The notes beneath the pieces are model-generated. The model saw only the letters and a list, made by a program, of their open reading frames with translations. It searched no databases and was not told where the DNA came from. Positions 34,565 to 46,252 of a stretch of 64,000 nucleotides of DNA are shown here, piece after piece. The stretch is from WHSW01 sp963767285 (GTDB lineage Bacteria; Actinomycetota; Thermoleophilia; Solirubrobacterales; 70-9). Within the stretch, counting starts at the first letter, position 1. Every line of letters starts with the position of its first letter. The stretch covers positions 1 to 64,000 of the forward strand of contig CAVYDJ010000002.1 in NCBI GenBank assembly GCA_963767285.1. The letters are read 5' to 3'. The position numbers and the translations under genes were made by a program.

Positions 34565-34957
34565 GTGCCAAGCACCAATCAGCTGATCCGCAAGGGGCGC
34601 AAGCCGCCGCAGAAGAAGGTGGCCACCCCGGGCCTCAAGTCGGGCCAGGGACGCAAGCGCCGGATCGCCGCTCCGCAGCGGCGCGGCGTCTGCACCCGCG
34701 TCTACACGGCGACGCCGAAGAAGCCGAACTCGGCGCTGCGCAAGGTCGCTCGCGTCCGGCTTACCAACGGGATGGAGGTCACCTGCTACATCCCCGGCGA
34801 GGGCCACAATCTTCAGGAGCACTCGGTCGTGCTCGTCCGTGGTGGCCGCGTCAAGGACCTGCCGGGCGTCCGCTACAAGGTGATCCGCGGCACGCTCGAC
34901 GCCTCCGGCGTATCGGACCGCAAGCAGTCGCGCTCGATGTACGGCGTCAAGAAGTAG
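34565..34957 (+). CDS. rpsL: 30S ribosomal protein S12
   Basis: 130 aa. PSTNQLIRKGRKPPQKKV and the decoding-site loop TATPKKPNSALRKVARV are standard, with lysines at the streptomycin-resistance positions unchanged (KKPNS and the loop near GRVKDLPGVRYK). The GTG at 34565 is the only start matching the family's N-terminus. It is the first gene of the str operon; rpsG follows after 4 bp. Confidence 0.
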   Translation: MPSTNQLIRKGRKPPQKKVATPGLKSGQGRKRRIAAPQRRGVCTRVYTATPKKPNSALRKVARVRLTNGMEVTCYIPGEGHNLQEHSVVLVRGGRVKDLPGVRYKVIRGTLDASGVSDRKQSRSMYGVKK

Positions 34958-34961
34958 CTGG

Positions 34962-35432
34962 ATGCCCCGCCGCGCCCGCGCAGCCATCCGCACGCCCGAG
35001 CCGGACTCGGTGCACCGCAATCGCCTCGTCGCGCAGGTGATCAACAAGGTGATGCAGGACGGCAAGAAGTCGACCGCAGAGCAGATCACGTACGACGCCT
35101 TGGCGATCGTCGGCGAGCGCTCCGGCCGCGCGCCGGTCGAGGTGCTCGAGGACTCGATCAAGGAATTGACCCCGGTGCTCGAGGTTCGCTCGCGCCGGGT
35201 CGGCGGCGCCACCTACCAGGTCCCGGTCGAGGTTCCGGTCCGCCGCGCCAAGACGCTTGCCGTCCGCTGGCTGGTCGGGTTCGCCCGCAACCGCCGCGAG
35301 AAGTCCATGGCCGAGCGGCTCGCCAACGAGATCCTCGACTCGATCTCCCAGCAGGGCGGCGCCTGGAAGCGCAAGGACGACATCTATCGCATGGCGCAGG
35401 CCAATAAGGCCTTCGCCCACTACCGCTGGTAA
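34962..35432 (+). CDS. rpsG: 30S ribosomal protein S7
   Basis: 156 aa, normal length. MPRRARAAIRTPEPDSVH begins it; KVMQDGKKSTAEQI and VRWLVGFARNRREKSMAERL are core motifs. S7 nucleates the 30S head. fusA would normally follow directly; instead two opposite-strand genes intervene. The 68-bp spacer after the stop has a small GCGTCC/GGACGC hairpin without a T-run. Confidence 0.
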   Translation: MPRRARAAIRTPEPDSVHRNRLVAQVINKVMQDGKKSTAEQITYDALAIVGERSGRAPVEVLEDSIKELTPVLEVRSRRVGGATYQVPVEVPVRRAKTLAVRWLVGFARNRREKSMAERLANEILDSISQQGGAWKRKDDIYRMAQANKAFAHYRW

Positions 35433-35500
35433 ACCCGCGGCCGCTCGGTGGCGCTGGGCGGCGTCATCGGTCGCTCGCGTCCGTAGGACGCCACGCTCCC

Positions 35501-36127
35501 TCAGCCGCGCTCACGGGTGCGCGTGCGCGTGCGGCTGAGCTTGCCGAGCCGCCCCTTCTCGCCCTGCTCCGGCTTGTGGTCGGTTTCCGTGGGCTCGTCA
35601 CCGCGGGCCTCGGTCGGCCGAGCTCGCTTGCCCGGACGCAGGCTCGCGAGCTGCGCGGGCGTGAGGCTGGCGAGGGCGATCCCCGTCACCGCCAACGCCA
35701 GGGCCCCGACCAGCTCGAGGTAGAAGCCCCCCTGGGGAACGGCCTTGGCATCGAAGAACTGGGCCCCAGACCCGCAGGACTCACCGAGCGAGCCGATGTT
35801 GTTCGCAAACCGCAGATCGGCGATCAGGAAGATCAGCAGCCCGAGGACGCCCATCACGGCGACGGCGATCGCCGCCGGGCGCGAGCCGGCATAGACGGCG
35901 ACCAGGACCGCGATGATCGCGAACCCGGCGATCACCATCTGGGCGTTGCTGTGGCGGTCGCCGGCCCCGAGCGAGCACTGAGCCTCGCCGCCGGGCGGGG
36001 TGAACTCGAACAGGGTCATGAGCTCGGAGGCGAACAGGCAGACGGCGGCGGCGATCACCGCGAGCGGCAGCAGCCGGGTGAGGCGGCCGGGCAGCTCGGG
36101 GGCGGGCGCCGACGCCGTCTCGGTCAC
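35501..36127 (-). CDS. four-helix membrane protein, paralogue of its neighbour
   Basis: 208 aa from GTG 36125-36127, which overlaps the upstream stop as GTGA. Four hydrophobic helices (LLPLAVIAAAVCLFASELM, MVIAGFAIIAVLVAVYA, VMGVLGLLIFLIADL, LELVGALALAVTGIALASL) with a Cys-bearing loop (EAQCSLGAGD, GESCGSG) are followed by a basic, hydrophilic tail. The neighbour at 36124-37389 has the same helix layout, suggesting tandem duplication. No family name is recognised. Confidence 0.
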   Translation of the reverse strand: MTETASAPAPELPGRLTRLLPLAVIAAAVCLFASELMTLFEFTPPGGEAQCSLGAGDRHSNAQMVIAGFAIIAVLVAVYAGSRPAAIAVAVMGVLGLLIFLIADLRFANNIGSLGESCGSGAQFFDAKAVPQGGFYLELVGALALAVTGIALASLTPAQLASLRPGKRARPTEARGDEPTETDHKPEQGEKGRLGKLSRTRTRTRERG

Positions 36128-37389
36128 GTTCCGGCCCCCTGGACCTTGCGCTTGGTCCTCGCCCGCGGCGGCTTGCGGTCGGTCGGACCGCCCGTCGGAC
36201 GGCGGGGGCGCTTCAGCTGCGGGCGGCGCTTGGCGAGCTTGCGCGCCCGGGCCGCGGCGCGCTGGAACAAGGTCGGCCCGGTCAGGGCGGGCTCGGCGTG
36301 GGCCGGGGTCGGACGCAGATACCGGGGCAGCATCAGCCCGCAGCCGATCAGCACGACCCCGCAGGCGATCTGGAGCCAGAAGCCCTCGAGCAGGCTGGCG
36401 CTCGCGCCCTCGTAGGCGACCGCGGCGTCGCCCTCGTCCAGCCCCTTGGGCAGATCGACGATCAGGGCGATCGCGATCACCGCGATTCCGAGCGGGATCA
36501 GCAGGGCAGCGAACCCTCGCCGCCCGGCCAGCGCGGCGATCAGGATCACGAGGGCCAGCGCCGCGAGCGGCACCATCACCCAGGAGTGGGCGTTGCCGGC
36601 GACCTCGGTTTCGATCTCCGGAGCCGGGGCGACCGCGCCGACCTCGCCCGCGTACGCGTCGGAGCCGACGCTGACCGAGTGGTAGTCGAGCCACTGCGAG
36701 GCGGCGAGGGCCCCGGCGGCGACCAGGGTCACGACGGCGACCGCGCGCGCCGGGGTGACATGGCGCTCGGCGAAGCGCATCGTTGCGCGCCCCGCCGCCC
36801 ACAGCCAGAGCAGCGCCGGGCGGATCACGCTCCGCCATGCCCTGAGCACGAAGGCGCCCGCGACCTCGGCGGCGGCGAGCCAGAGCCCGACCGGGATCGC
36901 GATCATCTCGCGGCCGAGCTTCAGGACCTCGGCGACGATCGAGCGGATCCCGGTACCGACCTTTCCGGCGCCCGCGGCGAGGGCCGGGCCGCGCTTGGCC
37001 GGGGTCGCCGAACGGCGCGGGCGCAAGAACTTCGGCCGCCGGCGGGGCGGCTTCGCGGCGGGGCGCCCCGGCTTCGAGGCGGCGACCTTCGCCTTCGACT
37101 TCTCCTTCGCGGGCGTCTTGGCCGCCGGCTTCTTCGGTGTCTCGGCCTTCGGCTTCGCGGTCCGCGGCTTCGCCTTCACCGGCCGCGCCTCGGCCTCCTT
37201 CGCCTTCGGTTCGGGCTTCTGCCGCTCGACGGCCTCGCGCGCCTTCGTCCGCTCCATCCGCGCCTTCGAGCGGTCGGCGGCGGTCGCGCCGGCCTTCGCG
37301 CGATCGGCGCGACGGCGCTCCTCGCGGCGCATCGCCCGTTCGCGGGCGCTGCGTTCGCGAGCCGCCGAGATCCGCTTTTTCAGGCCCAT
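36124..37389 (-). CDS. membrane protein with long Lys/Ala-rich N-terminus
   Basis: 421 aa. About 125 N-terminal residues are Lys, Ala, Arg and Pro rich (RARERAMRREERRRADRAK-like), resembling nucleic-acid-binding or cytoplasmic tails. The rest has a re-entrant hydrophobic part and four helices matching the downstream paralogue in spacing. The ATG lies 6 bases after GAGGG. Both genes sit on the opposite strand in the rpsG-fusA gap. Function is unknown. Confidence 0.
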   Translation of the reverse strand: MGLKKRISAARERSARERAMRREERRRADRAKAGATAADRSKARMERTKAREAVERQKPEPKAKEAEARPVKAKPRTAKPKAETPKKPAAKTPAKEKSKAKVAASKPGRPAAKPPRRRPKFLRPRRSATPAKRGPALAAGAGKVGTGIRSIVAEVLKLGREMIAIPVGLWLAAAEVAGAFVLRAWRSVIRPALLWLWAAGRATMRFAERHVTPARAVAVVTLVAAGALAASQWLDYHSVSVGSDAYAGEVGAVAPAPEIETEVAGNAHSWVMVPLAALALVILIAALAGRRGFAALLIPLGIAVIAIALIVDLPKGLDEGDAAVAYEGASASLLEGFWLQIACGVVLIGCGLMLPRYLRPTPAHAEPALTGPTLFQRAAARARKLAKRRPQLKRPRRPTGGPTDRKPPRARTKRKVQGAGT

Positions 37390-37417
37390 CTGCGCCCTCG
37401 GGAGGCCACTATGCCTC

Positions 37418-37426
37418 TGCTATAGT
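37418..37426 (+). promoter_or_regulatory. extended -10 promoter of fusA
   Basis: TGCTATAGT is a strong extended -10 about 230 bases before fusA, in a leader that also carries an intrinsic terminator. The minus strand here holds CATAGT-like hexamers for the membrane-protein gene, making the spacer a divergent promoter. Confidence 0.
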
Positions 37427-37533
37427 CATGCGTCGCTCGCGGGCCGGGCCGTGCCCGGTTTCGCGGCGGAATTTCCTTCCATGGAGAGCCGCACGACATA
37501 GGGCGTTCCGGGCTAAATGGCGATACAGCGCTG

Positions 37534-37554
37534 AGGCCCGCAAGGGCCTTTTTT
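37534..37554 (+). terminator. intrinsic terminator in the fusA leader (probable attenuator)
   Basis: AGGCCC pairs with GGGCCT around a GCAA tetraloop, then TTTTTT. It lies about 110 bases after the promoter and 100 before the fusA ATG, with no gene ending nearby. Confidence 0.
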
Positions 37555-37655
37555 GTGCGCTGAGACGCTCTTCCCGCCGGTTTCGTCTCCTCTCGCGACG
37601 CGTTCCAGGTCGGCCCGAAAACTACACCACGCACAAACGGACTACCAAGACTCAA

Positions 37656-39764
<2,109 letters not shown>

Positions 39765-39862
39765 GGCACCGATCCAGGTTCCCGGGTGAATTCTGTAAAT
39801 ATCCCCAGGTTGCGCCTAAACAGACGATTTTGAGCAGAACGACAAGGAGCTAGAGAAACCAG

Positions 39863-41044
<1,182 letters not shown>

Positions 41045-41056
41045 CGACACAGCAGG

Positions 41057-41080
41057 GGGCCGGCGCGATCGCCGGCCCTT
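41057..41080 (+). terminator. GC-rich hairpin after tuf
   Basis: GGGCCGGCG pairs with CGCCGGCCC around CGAT, then TT. It begins 13 bases after the tuf stop. With almost no T-run it may be a partial terminator or an mRNA 3'-end stabiliser. Confidence 0.
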
Positions 41081-41110
41081 AGTACGTAGGCAACCGATAG
41101 ATACGACCTT

Positions 41111-41145
41111 GGGGCGCTGTCCCCCTTTTGGACGGCGCCCCTTTT
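41111..41145 (+). terminator. intrinsic terminator upstream of rpsJ (probable attenuator or tuf terminator)
   Basis: GGGGCGCTGTCC pairs with GGACGGCGCCCC (one G-T pair) around CCCTTTT, then TTTT. It ends 28 bases before the rpsJ GTG. It could end tuf transcription, but the hairpin at 41057 already lies there, so attenuation of the S10 operon is an alternative. Confidence 0.
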
Positions 41146-41173
41146 GCGCCCACTGAGGGCAAGAACGGAATAA

Positions 41174-41494
41174 GTGGCAACACTCGCGACAAGCAAGATC
41201 CGGATCCGGCTCAAGGCCTATGACCATGACGCCATCGATCGCGCTGCCCGCGAGATCGTGGACACGGCAACCCGCACCGGAGCCTCGGTGTCAGGGCCCG
41301 TGCCCCTGCCGACCGAGCGCAACATCTACTGCGTGATCAAGTCCCCGTTCAAGGACAAGGACTCGCGCGAGCACTTCGAGATCCGCACCCACAAGCGGCT
41401 GATCGACATCCACCAGCCGACGCCGAAGACGATCGACTCCCTGCAGCGCCTCGACGCGCTGCCGGCCGGGGTCGACATCGAGATCAAGATCTAG
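41174..41494 (+). CDS. rpsJ: 30S ribosomal protein S10
   Basis: 106 aa. KIRIRLKAYDHDAIDRAA and THKRLIDIHQPTPKTIDSL are standard; GTG start. S10 also serves as the NusE antitermination factor. It is the first gene of the S10 operon, 8 bp before rplC, and lies just after a terminator-like hairpin. Confidence 0.
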   Translation: MATLATSKIRIRLKAYDHDAIDRAAREIVDTATRTGASVSGPVPLPTERNIYCVIKSPFKDKDSREHFEIRTHKRLIDIHQPTPKTIDSLQRLDALPAGVDIEIKI

Positions 41495-41502
41495 CGGGGT
41501 CT

Positions 41503-42126
41503 GTGGCGATGGCGGCAATCGTGGGCAGGAAGGTCGGAATGACCCAGGTCTTCACCGAGGACGGCACCCGGGTGCCCGTCACGGTCGTGGAGGCCACCCC
41601 GAACACGGTCACCGCCGTCCGGATCCCCGATCGCGACGGCTACGCGGCGGTCCAGCTGGCCGGCCTGCAGATCGAGGAGAAGAAGCTCACCAAGGGCGAG
41701 CTCGGCCACCTCAAGAAGGCCGACGCGCCCGCTTCGAAGAAGGTCAAGGAGTTTCGCGACGAGTCGCCCGAGGCGACGATCGGCGACAAGCTGACCGTCG
41801 AGCAGTTCGAGCCGGGTGCCAAGGTCAAGGTCTCGGCGGTGTCGGTCGGGAAGGGCTTCCAGGGCACGATCAAGCGCCACAACTTCGGCCGCGGGCCGGT
41901 CTCGCACGGCTCCCACAACGTCCGCGCACCGGGCTCGATCGGCGCCAGCGCCGACCCCGCCCGCGTCTTCAAGGGCACGAAGATGCCGGGCCGGATGGGC
42001 GGCAAGCGGGTCACCCAGCGCGGTCTGACCGTGTTCCAGGTCGATGCCGAGAACAACCTGCTGCTGATTCGCGGCGCGGTCCCCGGCCCGAAGGGCGGCA
42101 CCGTGGAGGTGCGCACGGATGGCTAG
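41503..42126 (+). CDS. rplC: 50S ribosomal protein L3
   Basis: 207 aa from GTG 41503, or 205 from ATG 41509. IVGRKVGMTQVFTEDGTRVP, GKGFQGTIKRHNFGRGPVSH and MGGKRVTQRGL are core; it reaches the peptidyl-transferase centre. The 3' end overlaps rplD by 8 bp. Normal length, no tail. Confidence 0.
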   Translation: MAMAAIVGRKVGMTQVFTEDGTRVPVTVVEATPNTVTAVRIPDRDGYAAVQLAGLQIEEKKLTKGELGHLKKADAPASKKVKEFRDESPEATIGDKLTVEQFEPGAKVKVSAVSVGKGFQGTIKRHNFGRGPVSHGSHNVRAPGSIGASADPARVFKGTKMPGRMGGKRVTQRGLTVFQVDAENNLLLIRGAVPGPKGGTVEVRTDG

Positions 42127-42826
42127 CGCGACCCTGAAGGCCACAACGCTCGGCAAGCAGGCCAAGACCGACCTGCCCGCGACCGTGTTCGGCGAGGAGT
42201 TCCACGAGAGCCTCGTGCACGAGGCCGCGCGCGCCGACCTGGCCGCGCGCCGGCGCGGCACCGCGTCGACCCTCGGCCGCGGCGAGGTCTCGATGACGAC
42301 GGCGAAGGCCTGGAAGCAGAAGGGCACCGGCCGCGCGCGCGCCGGGGCGCTCAGCGTCCCCCATCGCCGCGGCGGCGGGGTCGCGTTCGGCCCGAAGCCG
42401 CGCTCGCACACCTTCAAGGTCAACCGCAAGGCCCGCCGGCGGGCCTTGCGCTCGGCGTTCTCCGTCCACGCCACGCGCGACAGCATCGCCGTGCTCGACG
42501 GCGCGGCCTACGAGTCGCCGTCGACCAAGCAGGCCGCTGACGCGCTCGCCAAGTGGGGCGCGAAGGGACCGACCCTGGTCCTCTGCGACCCCGAGGAGGC
42601 CGGCGTCGTCAAGAGCTTTCGCAACATCCCCAAGATCGACGTGCTCCCGGTCGGCTCGGCCGGTGTCGCCGACGTGATCGGCCACTCGTCGCTGATCGTC
42701 ACCCAGACCGCGCTCGACTCGCTCGAGGCCCGCGTGGGCGAGGTCGAGCGGATGCCCCGTCCCTCGGCTGACCCGGATACGCCCGCAGGCGAAGCCGAGG
42801 ACGTGGCCGGTGGTGATTCCTCATGA
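42119..42826 (+). CDS. rplD: 50S ribosomal protein L4 with acidic C-terminal peptide
   Basis: 235 aa. The rRNA loop (KQKGTGRARAGALSVPHRRG) and globular body are normal. The last 18 or so residues (ADPDTPAGEAEDVAGGDSS) are an added acidic peptide that nearly repeats a segment of the L10 tail. In other bacteria L4 represses the S10 operon. Overlaps rplW by 4 bp (ATGA). Confidence 0.
   Translation: MASATLKATTLGKQAKTDLPATVFGEEFHESLVHEAARADLAARRRGTASTLGRGEVSMTTAKAWKQKGTGRARAGALSVPHRRGGGVAFGPKPRSHTFKVNRKARRRALRSAFSVHATRDSIAVLDGAAYESPSTKQAADALAKWGAKGPTLVLCDPEEAGVVKSFRNIPKIDVLPVGSAGVADVIGHSSLIVTQTALDSLEARVGEVERMPRPSADPDTPAGEAEDVAGGDSS
42770..42820 (+). repeat. repeat copy B shared by L4 and L10 tails
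   Basis: Encodes DPDTPAGEAEDVAGGDS. Bases 42781-42807 match 17981-18007 with one mismatch. Copy B ends the L4 gene, whereas copy A is inside the L10 tail. Confidence 0.
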
Positions 42827-43119
42827 ACGCGCGACAGGTCATCGTGGAGCCGGTCGTCAGCGAGAAGAGCTACGCGCTGATGGCCGACGGCAAGTACACG
42901 TTCCGGGTCGACGATCGCGCCCACAAGACGCAGATCCGGCTTGCGGTCGAGGAGATCTTCGACGTCGGCGTGGTCGAGGTGCGGACGATCAAGGTCCGCT
43001 CGAAGCCGAAGCGCCGCGGCCTGCATCGCGGGACCACCCGGTCGTGGAAGAAGGCGATCGTCCAGCTTGCGCCGGGCGACCGCATCGAACTCTTCGAAGG
43101 CGCTGCGGTAGCGGAGTAG
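42823..43119 (+). CDS. rplW: 50S ribosomal protein L23
   Basis: 98 aa, typical of actinobacteria. VIVEPVVSEKSYALMADGKY and KTQIRLAVEEIFDV define it. It lines the peptide exit, where trigger factor and SRP dock. The ATG overlaps the rplD stop; rplB follows after 2 bp. Nothing unusual. Confidence 0.
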   Translation: MNARQVIVEPVVSEKSYALMADGKYTFRVDDRAHKTQIRLAVEEIFDVGVVEVRTIKVRSKPKRRGLHRGTTRSWKKAIVQLAPGDRIELFEGAAVAE

Positions 43120-43121
43120 TC

Positions 43122-43967
43122 ATGGCGATGAGGAAGACAAAGCCGACCAGCCCCGGGCGCCGCTTCGCGACGTACCAGAAGCGCGAGGAGCTGACGGGGG
43201 GCAACGAGCCCCTGAAGGCGCTGACCAAGGGCAAGGGCCGCAGCGGCGGGCGCAACTCGCGCGGCCGCATCACCGCTCGCCACCGCGGCGGCGGGGCGAA
43301 GCGCCGCTACCGCGAGATCGACTTCAAGCGCCGCAAGGACGGCATCCCGGCGAAGGTGGCGGCGGTCGAGTACGACCCGAACCGAACTTGCTACATCGCG
43401 CGCCTGCACTACGCCGACGGCGCGAAGAGCTACATCCTCGCCCCGCACGGCGTGCGCCCAGGGACGACGGTCGAGTCGGGCGACAAGGCGGACATCCAGC
43501 CCGGCAACGCGCTGCCGCTGCGCTTCATCCCGACCGGCACCGTGGTCCACAACGTCGAGATGGTCCCGGGCCAGGGCGGCAAGCTCGGCCGGTCCGCGGG
43601 CTCGGCGGTCCAGGTGGTCGCGAAGGAGGGCGAGATGGTCACCCTGCGCCTGCCCTCGTCGGAGATGCGGATGGTCCGTGCCGACTGCCGGGCGACGGTG
43701 GGTACCCTCTCCAACGCCGAGCACCAGAACGTCAAGATCGGCAAGGCCGGCCGCAACCGCCACAAGGGCAAGCGGCCGCAGAGCCGCGGGATCGCGATGA
43801 ACCCGGTCGATCACCCGCATGGCGGGGGCGAGGCGCACAAGACCCCGGGTGGGCACCCGGTAACGCCATGGGGCAAGCCGACGCTCGGCTATCGCACCCG
43901 AAAGAAGGGCAAGAAGTCCGACGCCCTGATCGTCCGCGGCCGCCGCCGCGGCAAGAAGAGGAAGTAA
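43122..43967 (+). CDS. rplB: 50S ribosomal protein L2
   Basis: 281 aa. RGRITARHRGGGAKRRYR and the conserved loop AMNPVDHPHGGGEAH, with the His needed for peptidyl-transferase assembly, are intact. ATG at 43122, 2 bp after rplW. Standard length and no tail, in contrast to several neighbours. Confidence 0.
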   Translation: MAMRKTKPTSPGRRFATYQKREELTGGNEPLKALTKGKGRSGGRNSRGRITARHRGGGAKRRYREIDFKRRKDGIPAKVAAVEYDPNRTCYIARLHYADGAKSYILAPHGVRPGTTVESGDKADIQPGNALPLRFIPTGTVVHNVEMVPGQGGKLGRSAGSAVQVVAKEGEMVTLRLPSSEMRMVRADCRATVGTLSNAEHQNVKIGKAGRNRHKGKRPQSRGIAMNPVDHPHGGGEAHKTPGGHPVTPWGKPTLGYRTRKKGKKSDALIVRGRRRGKKRK

Positions 43968-43970
43968 CGA

Positions 43971-44237
43971 GTGAGCAGATCTTCAAAAAAGGGCCCGTGG
44001 GTCGAGGAACGCTTGATGAAGCGGATCACGACGATGAACGAGGCGAACCAAAAGACGATGATCAAGACCTGGTCGCGGATGTCGACCGTGTTCCCCGAGA
44101 TGGTCGGGCACACGATCGCCGTCCACGACGGGCGCAAGCACGTGCCCGTGTTCGTGTCCGAGTCGATGGTCGGCCACAAGCTCGGCGAGTTCGCGCCGAC
44201 CCGCACCTACCGCGGCCACGGGGGCAGGGAGCGTTAG
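43971..44237 (+). CDS. rpsS: 30S ribosomal protein S19
   Basis: 88 aa from GTG. SRSSKKGPWVEERLMKRI and GHKLGEFAPTRTYRGHGG are standard. It binds the 30S head with S13. A 70-bp spacer without a recognisable gene separates it from rplV, longer than others in this operon. Confidence 0.
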   Translation: MSRSSKKGPWVEERLMKRITTMNEANQKTMIKTWSRMSTVFPEMVGHTIAVHDGRKHVPVFVSESMVGHKLGEFAPTRTYRGHGGRER

Positions 44238-44307
44238 CCGTGACTCCTCCCGCGACAGCACGCCGCAGCCGGCTGCAAACCTTCGCCGGCGGCAGGAGGC
44301 ACGGCTA

Positions 44308-44706
44308 GTGGCGAAGGCCGCCGAAAAGAAGGCCGACACCAAGGCCAAGGAGGCGCCCGAGGCGCCGATGGTGCGCGCCAGGGCCCGGTACGTCCGCGTC
44401 GCGCCGCGCAAGGCGCGCCTGGTCGCCGATCAGATCCGCGGCCTGCCCGTCGAGGAGGCCCGCACCCTGCTCGCGTTCTCGAGCCGCGGTGCGGCCCGCG
44501 ACCTGCTGCGCCTGCTCGACAGCGCCGCCGCCAACGCCGAGGCGAACCACGAGCTGGTTGCCGACGACCTGCGGATCGCCGCGGTCAGCGTCGACGAGGG
44601 CCCGACCCTGAAGCGCTGGCGCGCCCGCGCGCGCGGCCGCGCCACCCCGATCCATAAGCGCACGAGCCACCTGTCGGTGGCTCTGACCCCGACCCCGGAC
44701 GCCTAG
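44308..44706 (+). CDS. rplV: 50S ribosomal protein L22
   Basis: 132 aa. A short Lys/Ala/Glu N-terminal extension (AEKKADTKAKEAPEAP) precedes the core ARYVRVAPRKARLVADQIRG. The beta-hairpin lining the exit tunnel (WRARARGRATPIHKRTSHL) is present. GTG start with AGGAGG 9 bases upstream. Confidence 0.
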   Translation: MAKAAEKKADTKAKEAPEAPMVRARARYVRVAPRKARLVADQIRGLPVEEARTLLAFSSRGAARDLLRLLDSAAANAEANHELVADDLRIAAVSVDEGPTLKRWRARARGRATPIHKRTSHLSVALTPTPDA

Positions 44707-44721
44707 GGAGAGAAGGACCGC

Positions 44722-45624
44722 ATGGGACAGAAGATCCACCCGGAGGGCTTCCGCGTCGGCTACATCCACGACTGGAAGTCGAACTGGTTCGACGAGCGCA
44801 ACTTCGCCGACCTGCTGCTCGAGGACATCGCGATCCGCGAGCACATCGAGAACAAGCTTTCGCACGCCGGCCTCTCGGACATCACGATCGTCAAGCAGCG
44901 CGGCGAGATCACGGTCGACATCCACACGGCCCGTCCCGGGATCGTGATCGGGAAGTCGGGCGCCGAGGTCGACGCCCTGCGCCGCGACCTGCACAAGATC
45001 ACCGGCAAGCCGGTGAAGGTGAACATCCGCGAGATCAAGCGCCCCGAGCTGGACGCGAAGCTGGTCGCGCAGTCGATCGCCGAGCAGCTGCAGAACCGCG
45101 TCGCCTTCCGGCGCGCGATGAAGCGCGCGCTGACCTCCGCCATGCGCTCCGGCGCCAAGGGCGTGAAGGTCCAGGTCTCCGGCCGCCTCGGCGGCGCCGA
45201 GATGGCGCGGACCGAGGGCTACTCGGACGGCCGCGTGCCGCTGCACACGCTGCGCGCGGACATCGATTACGGCTTCGTCGAGGCGAAGACGACGACCGGC
45301 CGGATCGGCGTCAAGTGCTGGATCAACAAGGGCGAGGTGATGCCGGAAGGCTTCCGCGCCGGGGCCGACGAGGAGGAGCTGCAGCCGCGCTCATTCCGCC
45401 GCCGCGACGACCGCGGTGGCCGGGGTGGCCAGCGCGGTGGCGGCGGCCAGGGCGGCAGGCCGCCCCGGCAGCAGGCGGCTCCGCCCGCGCCGCCCAAGCC
45501 CGCGCCGGCGGCCAAGCCCGCGCCGGCCGCGCCGGCTCAGCCCGCGCCGGCTCAGCCCGCGCCGGCTCAGCCCGCGCCCGAGGCCCCGGCCCCGGCGGCC
45601 CAGCCCGAGGGAGGTGCTTCCTGA
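44722..45624 (+). CDS. rpsC: 30S ribosomal protein S3 with Pro/Ala tail
   Basis: 300 aa. The normal S3 (MGQKIHPEGFRVGYIHDWKS; KH motif VIGKSGAEVDALRRDL; VKCWINKGEVMP) ends near 215. The rest is Arg/Gly-rich, then Pro/Ala-rich with three identical 15-bp units. S3 forms the mRNA entry helicase. An ATG of rplP overlaps its stop. Confidence 0.
   Translation: MGQKIHPEGFRVGYIHDWKSNWFDERNFADLLLEDIAIREHIENKLSHAGLSDITIVKQRGEITVDIHTARPGIVIGKSGAEVDALRRDLHKITGKPVKVNIREIKRPELDAKLVAQSIAEQLQNRVAFRRAMKRALTSAMRSGAKGVKVQVSGRLGGAEMARTEGYSDGRVPLHTLRADIDYGFVEAKTTTGRIGVKCWINKGEVMPEGFRAGADEEELQPRSFRRRDDRGGRGGQRGGGGQGGRPPRQQAAPPAPPKPAPAAKPAPAAPAQPAPAQPAPAQPAPEAPAPAAQPEGGAS
45529..45573 (+). repeat. three tandem 15-bp units in the rpsC tail
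   Basis: GCGCCGGCTCAGCCC occurs three times in a row, encoding PAPAQ-type repeats. It is in frame, so copy-number change would alter tail length without breaking the gene. Confidence 0.
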
Positions 45625-46043
45625 TGCTGATGCCGAAGCGCGTCAAGCACCGCAAGCAGATGCGCGGCAAGCGCCGCGGCTACACGAAGGGTGGCGCCGG
45701 GATCGCCTTCGGCGAGTACGGCCTGAAGGCCGTCGACCGCGGCTGGATCACCAACCGCCAGATCGAGGCCGCCCGCGTCGCGATGACCCGCAAGATCAAG
45801 CGCGGCGGCAAGGTCTGGATCAACGTCTTCCCCGACAAGCCCTATACGAAGAAGCCCGCCGAGACGCGCCAGGGCTCGGGCAAGGGCAACCCGGAGGGCT
45901 GGGTCGCGGTGGTCAAGCCCGGCAAGGTGATGTTCGAGCTCGCCGGCGTACCGGAGGACCTCGCCAAGGAGGCCATGCGCCTCGCGGGCCACAAGCTGCC
46001 GATCAGGACCAAGTTCGTGACCCGAGAGGGGCTCAGCCAGTGA
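45624..46043 (+). CDS. rplP: 50S ribosomal protein L16
   Basis: 139 aa from the ATG overlapping the rpsC stop; a second ATG two codons on gives the canonical MPKRVKHRKQMRGKRRGYT. GNPEGWVAVVKPGKVMFELAG is intact. L16 positions tRNA at the A site. rpmC overlaps its stop by 4 bp. Confidence 0.
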   Translation: MLMPKRVKHRKQMRGKRRGYTKGGAGIAFGEYGLKAVDRGWITNRQIEAARVAMTRKIKRGGKVWINVFPDKPYTKKPAETRQGSGKGNPEGWVAVVKPGKVMFELAGVPEDLAKEAMRLAGHKLPIRTKFVTREGLSQ

Positions 46044-46252
46044 AGGCCGGCGACGTGCATGCGCTCGGCGATCAGGACCTCGTCCAGGCCGTCAAGGAGG
46101 CGCGCTTGGACGCCTTCAACCTGCGCTTTCGCCATGCCACCGGAGAGCTGGAGAACACCGCCGGGATCGGCGCCTCACGGCGCGACCTCGCCCGGCTGAT
46201 CACCGTCGCCCGTGAGCGCGGCATCGACATCGACAAGGAATTGACTTCGTGA
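46040..46252 (+). CDS. rpmC: 50S ribosomal protein L29
   Basis: 70 aa from GTG 46040. DLVQAVKEARLDAFNLRFRH and the C-terminal helix RRDLARLITVARERG define it. It borders the exit tunnel. It overlaps both neighbours, so its translation is coupled to rplP and rpsQ. Confidence 0.
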   Translation: MKAGDVHALGDQDLVQAVKEARLDAFNLRFRHATGELENTAGIGASRRDLARLITVARERGIDIDKELTS

